From assembly GCA_036399015.1 (NCBI GenBank), contig DASWNW010000016.1, positions 29,103-93,102 on the forward strand: a stretch of DNA of 64,000 nt, given 5' to 3'. The notes under the pieces are model-generated. The model made no database searches, had not been told where the DNA came from, and saw nothing but the letters and a program-made list of their open reading frames with translations. Origin of the DNA: QHVT01 sp036399015 (GTDB taxonomy: Bacteria > Acidobacteriota > Thermoanaerobaculia > Gp7-AA8). Position numbers and translations under genes: made by a program. Below are positions 42,745 to 58,958 of the stretch, piece after piece. Each line of letters starts with the position of its first letter. The stretch's first letter is position 1.

Positions 42745-43451
42745 TCTACGGAGCGAACCCCGTCCTCGAAGCCATCCGCGCCCATCCGTCTCGCGTGCGC
42801 TACGTCTCGATCGCGCGCGAGCACAGCGGGCGGATGCAGAAGATCGTCGCCGAGGCGAAGGAGGCGGGGGTCGAGGTGCGCATGCTGCCGAACCAGCAGA
42901 TCGACAAGCTGGCCGGGCGCGGCGTGCACAACGGCGTCATCGCCGAGGTGTCGGAGGGGCGCTTCGCCGACTTCCATGACACCGTCACGAGCGAGGAGAC
43001 GAAGTTCGTGCTCATCCTCGACGGCATCACCGACCCGCAGAACTTCGGCGCCATCCTGCGCGTCGCCGACGGCTTCGCCATCGACCTGGTGGTGCTGCCG
43101 GAGCACGAGAGCGTCGGCCTCACGCCGGCGGCGGTGAAGGCGAGCGCGGGGGCGTCGGAGTGGGTCCCCGTCTCGTACGTCACCAATCTCTCGCGCGCGA
43201 TCGAGACGCTGAAAGAGAACGGCTACTGGGTCTACGCCGCGGCGGCCGACGGCGACCGCGCCGACAAGATCGACTTCAGCGGCAAGGTCGCGCTCGTCCT
43301 CGGCAGCGAGGGCAAAGGCGTGCGCAAGAACGTGCTCGAGCACTGCGACCGCACCGTCAGCATCCCCATGTTCGGCCACGTCGACTCCTTCAACGTCGCC
43401 TCCGCGGCGGCCGTGCTGTGCTACGAGGTCATCCGGCAGACGCGCGCGTGA
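42738..43451 (+). CDS. rlmB: 23S rRNA 2'-O-ribose methyltransferase, TrmH/SpoU family (RlmB-like)
   Basis: 237 residues. RlmB methylates the 2'-OH of 23S rRNA G2251. LIYGANPVLEAIRAHPSRVR is the N-terminal substrate domain. SPOUT motifs: LDGITDPQNFGAILRVADGF (motif 1), ALVLGSEGKGVRKNVLEHCD (motif 2), and IPMFGHVDSFNVASAAAVLC (motif 3) with the SAM-binding trefoil knot. It overlaps both neighbours. Confidence 0.93.
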   Translation: MLIYGANPVLEAIRAHPSRVRYVSIAREHSGRMQKIVAEAKEAGVEVRMLPNQQIDKLAGRGVHNGVIAEVSEGRFADFHDTVTSEETKFVLILDGITDPQNFGAILRVADGFAIDLVVLPEHESVGLTPAAVKASAGASEWVPVSYVTNLSRAIETLKENGYWVYAAAADGDRADKIDFSGKVALVLGSEGKGVRKNVLEHCDRTVSIPMFGHVDSFNVASAAAVLCYEVIRQTRA

Positions 43452-44179
43452 AGCAGCCGACGACGCCGCTGTTCATCCGCAGCATCTCGGTCCGTCCGGA
43501 GAAGTTCGGCCTGGGCGACCGCTACCCGTTTACCGTCCCGGTGGTGCGCGACCTCGACGAGCTCGTCTTCACGTCCCAGGTGACGTTCCTGATCGGCGAG
43601 AACGGCTCCGGCAAGTCGACGCTGATCGAGGCGCTCGCGCTTGCGTGCGGCTTCAAGGCCGAGGGAGGGTCGAAGCACTTCCAGTTCGAGACGGCAGAGG
43701 ACGAATCGGAGCTGCACGAGATCCTGCGGGTGGTGAGGGGTCCCAGGATTCCCGGCGACAGCTACTTCCTGCGGGCGGAGAGCTTCTACAACGTCGCCAC
43801 GCAGATCGAGCAGCGCAACCTCGAGTCCTACTACGGCGGCAAGTCGCTCCACCGGATGTCGCATGGCGAGGCGTTCTTCACCCTCCTCAACGAGCGCTTC
43901 CTCGGAGGCGGCCTGTACATCCTCGACGAGCCGGAGGCGGCGCTCTCGCCGACGCGCCAGATGGCGATGCTGACGCGCATGCACGAGCTGGTGCTCGACG
44001 CCTCCCAGCTCATCATCGCCACCCACTCGCCGATCCTCATGGCCTACCCCGGCGCGCAGATCCTCGAGATCGCCGACGGCGAGCTGCGGGAAGTCGAGTA
44101 CGAGCGCACGGAGCACTTCACCGTCACCCGGCAGTTCTTCCAGCAGCGGGAGCGGATGCTGAAGATTCTCCTCGGTTAG
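43448..44179 (+). CDS. Small AAA/ABC-type ATPase (predicted P-loop ATPase)
   Basis: 243 residues from the GTG at 43448, overlapping the rlmB stop. Walker A GENGSGKST (LIGENGSGKSTLIEALALAC), an ABC-like signature in HRMSHGEAFFTLLNERF, Walker B LYILDEPEAALSPTRQM, and a switch His in IIATHSPILMAYPGA. The build is that of short ABC-ATPase-like proteins related to OLD/RecF-type or YhaN-like ATPases with no membrane partner. Role unknown. Its position after rlmB hints at co-expression with housekeeping genes. Confidence 0.85.
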   Translation: MKQPTTPLFIRSISVRPEKFGLGDRYPFTVPVVRDLDELVFTSQVTFLIGENGSGKSTLIEALALACGFKAEGGSKHFQFETAEDESELHEILRVVRGPRIPGDSYFLRAESFYNVATQIEQRNLESYYGGKSLHRMSHGEAFFTLLNERFLGGGLYILDEPEAALSPTRQMAMLTRMHELVLDASQLIIATHSPILMAYPGAQILEIADGELREVEYERTEHFTVTRQFFQQRERMLKILLG

Positions 44180-44209
44180 CGCTGCAACTGCCGGGCTGCC
44201 GGTCGCGTA

Positions 44210-45691
44210 ATGAGCGACGTGCTGCGCCGACTGACGATCCTCTCCCTCCTCCTCACCACCGCCTGCGCTCACCGCTTCGGTCACGTCGACGCCGAGTTCG
44301 GGAGAGAGCTCGGGAACGGCATCCCCTCGATCGCGGTGGCCGTCGCGAAGAACGGCCGGATCGTGCACGAGGCGGCGTTCGGCTTCGCCGACGTCGGCGC
44401 GAAACGCCGCGCGACCGTCCACACGCCGTACCCGCTGGCGTCGCTGACGAAACCGATGGTGGCCACCGGCGTGATGGTGCTCGCCGAGCGGGGAGTCGTG
44501 GATCTCGACCAGCCGGCGCATCGGTACGCCGGCGGGCGGGTCGCACCGTCCGAGCGCTACACGCTGCGCCAACTCCTCAACCACACCGCGGGACTGCCGA
44601 CGTACGCCACGATCCGCTGGAGCGGCAAGCCGTCCCCTCCGCACGACGCGGCGGAGATGTTCCGCCGCTACGGCTTCGCCGCCCATCCGCCGGGCGTCGT
44701 CTCCGAGTACTCGAACATCGGCTACGGCCTCCTCGGCGACATCCTCGCGGAGCAGAGCGGCCGGACCTTGTCCGACTTTCTCGCGCAGGAGGTCTTCCGC
44801 CCCCTCGGCCTCAACAACACGGCCATGATCGAGTCGGGCGCCGCCCCGCCGGGCGCCGCGCTGAAGTACGACGCCGAGGGGCAGCTCCTCCCTGCCACGT
44901 TCAACGACACCCCCGGCGCCGGCAACGTCTACGCGAGCGTGCACGACCTGGTGCGGTTCGGGATGTTCCACCTCGACGACCGGCCGTCCCGGGTCCTGAG
45001 CGCCGCGGCCCGGGAGCTGATGCGCGGCTACGTCGAGCCGGGCGGGCTCTATCCGTACTACGACTCCTCGCGCTACGGTCTCGGCTGGTACTTTCGCACC
45101 ACCGCGGACGGCACGCGTGTGGTGTGGCACGAGGGAGGGATGCCCGGCGCGAGCTCGATCCTGGTGCTGCTCCCCGATCGCGGGATCGCCGCCGCCGTCC
45201 TCATCAACGCGAACGACCGGAACGACGTGGCGCAGGCGATCGTGAACCAGCTCGTCGCCCGCGTCGACCCGTCGGTCCCGCCGCTCACGTTCGTCCCCAC
45301 GGACGGCTTCTCTCCCTACGATGCGCAGCCGGCCTTCCTCGGCCGGTGGGAGGGGGAGTTGACGATCGAGGGGAAGCCGCTTCGCTGCGTCATCACCTTC
45401 GAGGCGGGAGGGAAGGTGACGGTCCTCTTTCCCGATCGCGACACGGACGACCTCCTGCCGCGGGAGTCGGCGCTGAAGCCTCTGGTGAACGGCGACCTGC
45501 TCCTCGGCACGATCGCCGGGACGCTGCCCGGCAGCGACATCGTGCAGAAGCCGGGCGGCTACGTGCTGCTGCGGCTGGTGAGGCGGGGGGAGCGGCTCTC
45601 CGGGACGATGATCGGCTATGCGGCGCCGGACGGATTGCGTCATCTCTATCCCTTTCCGGTCGCTCTCGAGCGCGTGCGCGGACCGGAATAG
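44210..45691 (+). CDS. Serine hydrolase with a class C beta-lactamase fold
   Basis: 493 residues. The N-terminus LTILSLLLTTACAHRFG is a lipoprotein-like signal. SxxK is in LASLTKPMVATGVM and YxN in SEYSNIGYGLLGDIL. A third KTG-like motif appears as HEGGMPGASSILVLL. The class C/EstB/PBP4* fold includes esterases, D-aminopeptidases and penicillin-binding proteins, so drug resistance should not be assumed. A beta-barrel C-terminal extension (about 375-490) is lipocalin-like (FLGRWEGELTIEGKPLRCVI). Confidence 0.87.
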   Translation: MSDVLRRLTILSLLLTTACAHRFGHVDAEFGRELGNGIPSIAVAVAKNGRIVHEAAFGFADVGAKRRATVHTPYPLASLTKPMVATGVMVLAERGVVDLDQPAHRYAGGRVAPSERYTLRQLLNHTAGLPTYATIRWSGKPSPPHDAAEMFRRYGFAAHPPGVVSEYSNIGYGLLGDILAEQSGRTLSDFLAQEVFRPLGLNNTAMIESGAAPPGAALKYDAEGQLLPATFNDTPGAGNVYASVHDLVRFGMFHLDDRPSRVLSAAARELMRGYVEPGGLYPYYDSSRYGLGWYFRTTADGTRVVWHEGGMPGASSILVLLPDRGIAAAVLINANDRNDVAQAIVNQLVARVDPSVPPLTFVPTDGFSPYDAQPAFLGRWEGELTIEGKPLRCVITFEAGGKVTVLFPDRDTDDLLPRESALKPLVNGDLLLGTIAGTLPGSDIVQKPGGYVLLRLVRRGERLSGTMIGYAAPDGLRHLYPFPVALERVRGPE

Positions 45692-45698
45692 GCCCCTC

Positions 45699-45727
45699 TT
45701 GCGTGGCGTTGGGCACTCTGCTATAAC
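45699..45727 (+). promoter_or_regulatory. Promoter of the tRNA/translation cluster
   Basis: TTGCGT at 45699-45704, a 17-bp spacer, then TATAAC at 45722-45727, about 85 bp ahead of the first tRNA. Confidence 0.6.
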
Positions 45728-45812
45728 CCGCAGTTCCTCGGCCGCCGCCGCAGGATCTCTCACCAAGATCACCCGGCTAGGCTGATTGTGTCTTTGAAAT
45801 CAAGGAATTGGC

Positions 45813-45888
45813 GCTGGCATAGCTCAGTTGGTAGAGCAGCTGATTTGTAATCAGCAGGTCGCGGGTTCGAGTCCCGTCGCCAGCTCCA
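45813..45888 (+). tRNA. tRNA-Thr (TGT)
   Basis: Cloverleaf folds with anticodon TGT in the loop TTTGTAA, the T-arm GTTCGAGTC and an encoded CCA end. Acceptor GCTGGCA pairs with CGCCAGC apart from one A-C mismatch at the base. First of the Thr-Tyr-Gly-Thr set. Confidence 0.93.
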
Positions 45889-45912
45889 GAAGAGAAAGAA
45901 GACCCAACTCGG

Positions 45913-45999
45913 GGAGAGTTGGCTGAGCGGTCAAAAGCAGCAGACTGTAAATCTGCCGGGCCACGCCCTACGGAGGTTCGAATCCTCCACTCTCCACCA
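45913..45999 (+). tRNA. tRNA-Tyr (GTA)
   Basis: Class II tRNA with a long variable arm and anticodon GTA in ACTGTAAAT. Acceptor GGAGAGT/ACTCTCC is perfect; CCA is encoded. Confidence 0.95.
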
Positions 46000-46028
46000 A
46001 CATTGGGCCTTCGGGCTGTGCCCGGTGA

Positions 46029-46103
46029 GCGGGAGTAACTCAGGGGTAGAGTCACAGCCTTCCAAGCTGTTGGTCGCGGGTTCGAATCCCGTCTCCCGCT
46101 CCA
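46029..46103 (+). tRNA. tRNA-Gly (TCC)
   Basis: Anticodon TCC in the loop CTTCCAA. Acceptor GCGGGAG/CTCCCGC is perfect; CCA is encoded. Confidence 0.95.
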
Positions 46104-46119
46104 ATGTAGAAATCAAGAA

Positions 46120-46194
46120 GCCCTCGTAGCTCAGGGGTAGAGCACGTCCTTGGTAAGGACGGGGTCACCAGTTCAAATCTGGTCGAGGGCTCCA
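46120..46194 (+). tRNA. tRNA-Thr (GGT)
   Basis: Anticodon GGT in the loop TTGGTAA. Acceptor GCCCTCG/CGAGGGC is perfect; CCA is encoded. In many bacteria tuf follows this tRNA directly; here rpmG does. Confidence 0.95.
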
Positions 46195-46210
46195 GAAAAG
46201 AGATCGAATC

Positions 46211-46369
46211 ATGGCTGCAACCCGCGAGATCATCACCCTCCAGTGCACCGAGTGCAAGCGCCGGAACTACACCACCACCAAGAACAAGAAGACCATGACG
46301 GAGAAGCTGGAGCTGAAGAAGTTCTGCCGTCATGACCGGAAGCGCACGGTCCACAAGGAAACGAAGTAA
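46211..46369 (+). CDS. rpmG: Ribosomal protein L33
   Basis: 52 residues. It binds 23S rRNA near the E site. Reads MAATREIITLQCTECKRRNY, then TTKNKKTMTEKLELKKFCR and ends HKETK. It has CxxC near the start but the second pair of the zinc form is reduced to FCRHDRK, so it probably binds zinc less well, or not at all. It sits between tRNA-Thr and tRNA-Trp, where tuf is often found. Position before secE is common. Confidence 0.93.
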   Translation: MAATREIITLQCTECKRRNYTTTKNKKTMTEKLELKKFCRHDRKRTVHKETK

Positions 46370-46428
46370 CCCAACCAGGGGAATAACCGGGGAAGGCTCC
46401 GTCTTCTCAGCAGTTTGCGTCATTCTGC

Positions 46429-46504
<76 letters not shown>

Positions 46505-46514
46505 AATTTCACAC

Positions 46515-46572
46515 GTGACGAGTGGCGACTGATCAGGCAGCGACGACTCGCTGATCAGTCGTCATTCGTCAC
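46515..46572. repeat. Inverted short-word repeat between tRNA-Trp and secE
   Basis: The left arm GTGACGAGTGGCGACTGATC(AG) at 46515-46536 and the right arm at 46551-46572, its complement with two mismatches, enclose a 14-bp centre. The repeated word is close to GTGACGA. It ends 14 bp ahead of the secE ATG. Confidence 0.75.
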
Positions 46573-46586
46573 GCCGGGGTTTATCG

Positions 46587-46841
46587 ATGGCAGAAGCATC
46601 AGGAAAAGATACCGGCGGCGTCTCGAAGCCGAAACAGTGGTGGCTCTCCACTCAGGAGTTCTTCCGCGATACAGCCGGTGAAATGAAGAAGGTCACCTGG
46701 CCGAGCCGCAACGAGGTGGTCGGAACAACGGTCGTGGTTATCGCCGCGACGCTCGTGTTCGCCGTCTACCTCTGGGGTTGCGACGAGTTGTTCGGCCGCG
46801 GAGTGCTCTGGCTCCTCCGCCGCTTCGGAGCGGAAGTCTAA
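46587..46841 (+). CDS. secE: SecE preprotein translocase subunit
   Basis: 84 residues, single membrane helix (VVGTTVVVIAATLVFAVYLW) after the conserved amphipathic motif FFRDTAGEMKKVTWPSRNEV. It clamps SecY in the SecYEG channel. The short form (one helix) is the common bacterial type. Followed by nusG after 5 bp. Confidence 0.96.
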   Translation: MAEASGKDTGGVSKPKQWWLSTQEFFRDTAGEMKKVTWPSRNEVVGTTVVVIAATLVFAVYLWGCDELFGRGVLWLLRRFGAEV

Positions 46842-46846
46842 AAAGT

Positions 46847-47428
46847 ATGGTTGAAGCCGCCGGACAGAAGCAGTGGTACATCGTCCACACCTACTCCGGG
46901 TTCGAGGAGCGGGTGAAGGAGAACCTCGGCCAGCGCATCGAGGCGCTCGGCATGCGCGAGAAGTTCGGCGAGATCAAGATCCCGACCGAGACCCTCGTCG
47001 AGATGAAGGGCGGCAAGAAGCGCGAGGTCCAGCGCAAGTTCTTCCCCGGCTACATCCTCATCGAGATGGACATGACCGACGACGCCTGGCACCTGGTGAA
47101 GAACACTCCCAAGGTCACCGGCTTCGTCGGCACCGGCAAAAAGCCGACGCCGCTCACCCCCGAAGAGGTCGACCAGATCCTCACCCAGGTCGTCACCACC
47201 AAGGAAAAGCCGAAGCCGAAGCACGTCTACGAGCACGGCGAGCACGTCCGCATCATCGACGGCCCCTTCTCGAACTTCACCGGCGTGGTCGAGGAAGTCA
47301 ACGTCGACCGCAGCACCCTCAAAGTCATGGTCACGATCTTCGGACGCTCGACCCCGGTCGAGCTCGACTTCCTCCAGGTCGCTCGCTACGACGCGGCCGA
47401 AGAGCAGAACGCGCCGAAGCCCCGATAA
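46847..47428 (+). CDS. nusG: Transcription termination/antitermination protein NusG
   Basis: 193 residues from the ATG at 46847. The NGN domain reads KQWYIVHTYSGFEERVKENL, FFPGYILIEMDM and VKNTPKVTGFVG; the C-terminal KOW domain is EHGEHVRIIDGPFSNFTGVV. It binds RNA polymerase and links it to Rho or S10. Standard length, with no extra domain. Followed by rplK. Confidence 0.97.
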   Translation: MVEAAGQKQWYIVHTYSGFEERVKENLGQRIEALGMREKFGEIKIPTETLVEMKGGKKREVQRKFFPGYILIEMDMTDDAWHLVKNTPKVTGFVGTGKKPTPLTPEEVDQILTQVVTTKEKPKPKHVYEHGEHVRIIDGPFSNFTGVVEEVNVDRSTLKVMVTIFGRSTPVELDFLQVARYDAAEEQNAPKPR

Positions 47429-47459
47429 CCCCGTCAAACCACTTCATCAAGGATTCGAG

Positions 47460-47885
47460 ATGGCGAAAAAGATTACCGGCTACATCAAGCTCCAGATCCC
47501 TGCCGGCAAGGCGACCCCGGCCCCGCCGGTCGGCCCGGCGCTCGGCCAGCACGGCGTGAACATCATGGAGTTCTGCAAGACGTTCAACGCCCGCACTGCC
47601 AAGGATGACGGTCTGATCATCCCGGTCGTGATCACGGTCTTCTCCGACCGCACGTTCACGTTCATCACCAAGACGCCGCCCGCCGCGGTCCTCCTGCTCA
47701 AGGCAGCCGGGATCCAGAAGGGCTCGGGCGTCCCGAACAAGACCAAGATCGGCAAGGTCACGCGCAAGCAGGTCGAGGACATCGCCCGCCTGAAGATGCC
47801 CGACCTCAACGCCGCCTCGGTCGAGGCCGCGGTCCGCACCGTGGAGGGCACCGCCCGTTCCATGGGGATGGAGATCGAAGGCTAG
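47460..47885 (+). CDS. rplK: Ribosomal protein L11
   Basis: 141 residues. It forms the GTPase-associated centre with L10/L12. YIKLQIPAGKATPAPPVGPA and LGQHGVNIMEFCKTFNAR are diagnostic, as is the C-terminal SMGMEIEG. Its two Pro of the hinge and thiostrepton region are intact. An inverted repeat separates it from rplA. Confidence 0.97.
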   Translation: MAKKITGYIKLQIPAGKATPAPPVGPALGQHGVNIMEFCKTFNARTAKDDGLIIPVVITVFSDRTFTFITKTPPAAVLLLKAAGIQKGSGVPNKTKIGKVTRKQVEDIARLKMPDLNAASVEAAVRTVEGTARSMGMEIEG

Positions 47886-47962
47886 TTACTGGTTGCCGGT
47901 TACCGGTTGCTTGTGACTCGCCGCGACACCGCACGAGAAACGAGCAACGAGCAACCGGCAAC
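47886..47962. repeat. Inverted short-word repeat, word GTTGCCG
   Basis: The left arm GTTACTGGTTGCCGGTTACC continues GGTTGC; the right arm GAGCAACGAGCAACCGGCAA complements it. It begins at the rplK stop codon and lies inside the rplK-rplA transcript, with the same word as at 30779 and 62633. Confidence 0.78.
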
Positions 47963-48037
47963 AAGAGGCGCCCCAGCGCGTAGCTGAGGCAAACGAGTAG
48001 GAGGCTCGCAAGAGCCGCTAAGACTACAAGGAGAAAT

Positions 48038-48739
48038 ATGGCCAGACACGGCAAGAAATATCGTGCTGCGGCCGGGAAGGTCGAACAGCGGCCGTATCAG
48101 CTGGACGAGGCGTTCGGTCTGCTCAAGCAGATCGCATTCGCCAAGTTCAACGAGACGGTCGAGCTGTCGATGCTCCTCGGCGTAGATCCGAAACACGCCG
48201 ATCAGATGGTCCGCGGGACGACTCTGCTCCCCCACGGTACCGGACAGACCAAGCGTGTGCTCGTGATCGCACAGGGCGAGAAGCTGAAGGAAGCGCAGGA
48301 TGCCGGCGCCGACATGACCGGCGGCGAGGACATGGTCGAGAAGATCCAGGGCGGCTGGGTCGACTTCGACGCCGTCATCGCGACCCCCGACATGATGCGC
48401 TCCGTCGGTAAGCTCGGTAAGGTCCTCGGTCCCCGCGGCCTCATGCCGAACCCGAAGACCGGCACCGTCACGTTCGACGTGGCGAAAGCCATCCAGGAGA
48501 TCAAGGCCGGTAAGGTGGAGTTCCGCGTCGACAAGACCGCGATCATCCACGTCCCGGTCGGCAAGATCTCGTTTTCCGCCGACCAGCTCCGCGACAACGC
48601 CTCGGCGATCATCAACGCCGTCCGCAAGGCGAAGCCGCCCGCTGCGAAGGGCAAGTACGTCCGCTCCATCTACGTCTCCTCGACCATGAGCCCGTCGCTT
48701 CAGATCGACACCGGCGTGGCCGAGGCGAAGGCCGAGTAA
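48038..48739 (+). CDS. rplA: Ribosomal protein L1
   Basis: 233 residues, preceded by AAGGAGAAAT. L1 stalk protein and translational repressor of rplK-rplA in other bacteria. Diagnostic parts: KFNETVELSMLLGVDPKHAD, RGTTLLPHGTGQTKRVLVIA, LGKVLGPRGLMPNPKTGTVT, and RSIYVSSTMSPSLQID. Standard length. Confidence 0.97.
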   Translation: MARHGKKYRAAAGKVEQRPYQLDEAFGLLKQIAFAKFNETVELSMLLGVDPKHADQMVRGTTLLPHGTGQTKRVLVIAQGEKLKEAQDAGADMTGGEDMVEKIQGGWVDFDAVIATPDMMRSVGKLGKVLGPRGLMPNPKTGTVTFDVAKAIQEIKAGKVEFRVDKTAIIHVPVGKISFSADQLRDNASAIINAVRKAKPPAAKGKYVRSIYVSSTMSPSLQIDTGVAEAKAE

Positions 48740-48748
48740 GGAGAGAAC

Positions 48749-49288
48749 ATGAAGAATCGCGAACAGAAAGCAGAAGCGATCTCCGACTTCTCCGAAGGCA
48801 TCGGCAAGGCCACGAACGCGTTCGTGCTCGACTTCAAGGGCATCACCGTCCCCCAGGTCACCGAACTGCGCAAGCAGGTTCGTGAGTCGGGCTCGGAGTA
48901 TGTCGTCGTCAAGAACACGCTGGCCCTCATCGCGGTGAAGGACTCGCCGCTGACGAAGCTCAGCGGCCACTTCACCGGCATGACCGCGATCGCGTACAAC
49001 ACCACCGATCCGGTCGCGCTGGCCAAGGTGCTGACCAAGTTCGCCAAGGACGTTCCCACCGTGCAGTTCAAGGGAGCGCTGCTCGCCGGACAGGTCGTCG
49101 CCGCGACCGAGATTCAGAACATCGCCAACCTCCCGAGCCGCGAAGAGCTCCTCGGGAAGCTCCTCTACCTGATGCAGCACCCGATTCGCGGACTCGCGGT
49201 CGTGCTCAACGGCACGCTTCGCAACTTCGCGGTGGTCCTCGACCAGATCGCGCAGCAGAAGGGTGACGGCGGAGCGGCAAACGCGTAA
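48749..49288 (+). CDS. rplJ: Ribosomal protein L10
   Basis: 179 residues. It anchors L7/L12 dimers to the 50S stalk base. AFVLDFKGITVPQVTELRKQ and VVKNTLALIAV are in the N-terminal RNA-binding domain; the C-terminal helix (PSREELLGKLLYLMQHPI) binds L7/L12. GGAGAGAAC is just upstream of the ATG. Confidence 0.97.
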   Translation: MKNREQKAEAISDFSEGIGKATNAFVLDFKGITVPQVTELRKQVRESGSEYVVVKNTLALIAVKDSPLTKLSGHFTGMTAIAYNTTDPVALAKVLTKFAKDVPTVQFKGALLAGQVVAATEIQNIANLPSREELLGKLLYLMQHPIRGLAVVLNGTLRNFAVVLDQIAQQKGDGGAANA

Positions 49289-49357
49289 TTGACATGGTGC
49301 GGACCGCTCGCGGTTCGTGTGGATTGATCACAGAGTCAGAACTATTTGGAGGCTGAA

Positions 49358-49741
49358 ATGGCTATTTCTACTGAAGATTTCGTGAAGCAGGTCGAGTCGA
49401 TGACCGTCCTCGACCTTTCCAACCTCGTCAAGGCGCTCGAGGAGCGCTTCGGCGTCTCCGCCGCTGCCGCCGCCGTCGCGGCCGCTCCGTCCGCCGGTCC
49501 GGCCGCTGCTGCCGCCCCGGCCGAAGAGCAGACCGAGTTCACGGTCGTCCTCGACAGCGCTGGTGACAAGAAGATCAACGTCATCAAGGCGGTCCGCGAG
49601 GTCACCTCGCTCGGCCTGAAGGAAGCGAAGGACCTCGTCGAGGGCGCTCCCCAGACCATCAAGGAAGGCGTCTCCAAGGACGAGGCCGAGAAGATCCGCA
49701 AGGCGTTCGAAGACGCCGGCGCCAAGGTCTCGGTCAAGTAA
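49358..49741 (+). CDS. rplL: Ribosomal protein L7/L12
   Basis: 127 residues; the start at 49358 follows GGAGGCTGAA and gives the usual MAISTEDFVKQVESMTVLDL N-terminus, rather than an upstream ATG at 49346. Dimerisation domain, an Ala/Pro hinge (PSAGPAAAAAPAEEQTE), and the factor-binding C-terminal domain (VIKAVREVTSLGLKEAKDLV, EGAPQTIKEGVSKDEAEKI) are all present. Confidence 0.97.
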   Translation: MAISTEDFVKQVESMTVLDLSNLVKALEERFGVSAAAAAVAAAPSAGPAAAAAPAEEQTEFTVVLDSAGDKKINVIKAVREVTSLGLKEAKDLVEGAPQTIKEGVSKDEAEKIRKAFEDAGAKVSVK

Positions 49742-49760
49742 CTTACCCTGTTTCACATCC

Positions 49761-49795
49761 GCTCCGGGCTGGAGTTTTCCGGCCCGGAGCTTTGT
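49761..49795 (+). terminator. Hairpin between rplL and rpoB (partial terminator/attenuator)
   Basis: A 9-bp stem GCTCCGGGC/GCCCGGAGC is followed by TTTGTCGTT. The weak U-tract fits partial termination, which would lower rpoBC expression relative to rplJL, as known in E. coli. Confidence 0.5.
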
Positions 49796-49936
49796 CGTTC
49801 CTGTAGCAACAGCACCTCACGGAGCCGGAGAAGGGGGGAGCGGCCTTCTCCACATGGCTCCACCATCGCGTGCCATCACCCGTGCGTAGCCTGCCGGGTG
49901 ACCTCGCCTGACGCGACACATTAGGAGTCACACCGA

Positions 49937-54223
<4,287 letters not shown>

Positions 54224-54230
54224 CGATCAG

Positions 54231-54419
54231 ATGGGACGCAGAGTTACGAGTCTTTCCCGCATGCCGAACGCCGATTGCCGTGCCTGTCACGGCCTCGGCT
54301 CCATTCACATGACCGTGCACTTCTACACCGGCGACCAGGATTGGGAAGCCCAGTGCTGGGAGTGCTTCGGGAGTGACGTGAAGCTCTCGCCCCCGCATCC
54401 GCGCAGTACTGACAATTGA
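54231..54419 (+). CDS. Small two-CxxC protein between rpoB and rpoC
   Basis: 62 residues from the ATG at 54231, 7 bp after rpoB (an internal ATG at 54261 gives 52). Two zinc-like pairs: CRACHGLGSI and CWECFGSDV, separated by an aromatic/acidic stretch (HFYTGDQDWEAQ). CxxCxG resembles the DnaJ cysteine-rich repeat or a minimal zinc knuckle. AAGGAATAG from the rpoB end serves as ribosome-binding site. I do not recognise the family. A gene between rpoB and rpoC is rare. It might contact RNA polymerase or be a small redox/zinc factor. Confidence 0.62.
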   Translation: MGRRVTSLSRMPNADCRACHGLGSIHMTVHFYTGDQDWEAQCWECFGSDVKLSPPHPRSTDN

Positions 54420-54464
54420 GACACATGACAACTGTGATCAACCGCCCTGCAAGGGAGGCGCAAA

Positions 54465-58706
<4,242 letters not shown>

Positions 58707-58728
58707 ACCCGTACCTCTGCTTCTGAAA

Positions 58729-58762
58729 CTTCGGGCGGCCTCACGGCCGCCCGAAGTGTTTT
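58729..58762 (+). terminator. Terminator after rpoC
   Basis: A 12-bp stem CTTCGGGCGGCC/GGCCGCCCGAAG with a four-base loop (TCAC) is followed by TGTTTT. It closes the rplK-rpoC unit. Confidence 0.85.
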
Positions 58763-58958
58763 AGGTACCATTCAGCCCGTGAAGGGGCACGTCCCCGCCT
58801 GCGGGAACCAATTTGTTTTGCGTGGCGGTCGTGTTCAACGGGTACCTGTACGACGCGGCGGCGCTGAAGCGCATCTCGGAGTACGTCGGCTTCGGCCGGG
58901 TGGAAGATCGTCGGCCGGCTACTGAGACGGCGCTCGGCCGGACGCCGGTCATGGGTGG
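58763..58958 (+). pseudogene. Possible gene remnant
   Basis: A short open frame (from about 58813) reads VVFNGYLYDAAALKRISEYV then GFGRVEDR, which looks like a fragment of a larger enzyme, perhaps the end of a SAM-dependent methyltransferase. No start, ribosome-binding site or rest of the domain is found, and it runs into the heptad repeat. Most likely decayed. Confidence 0.3.

Noticed and set aside
44210..45691. Antibiotic-resistance beta-lactamase
   Set aside because: Class C fold motifs (SxxK, YxN) are shared by many esterases and peptidases. Length (493) and C-terminal extension do not match AmpC.
43421..45772. A minus-strand open frame of 783 codons across the ATPase and hydrolase genes
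   Set aside because: It spans two genes with clear family motifs on the other strand and has no recognisable fold.
49289..49357. TTGACA and a small hairpin between rplJ and rplL as an internal promoter or attenuator
   Set aside because: No -10 box at the right spacing, and the hairpin has only a 7-bp stem with no U-tract.
58763..58958. A complete gene between the rpoC terminator and the heptad arrays
   Set aside because: Only a short fragment of a recognisable pattern is present, without start or ribosome-binding site.
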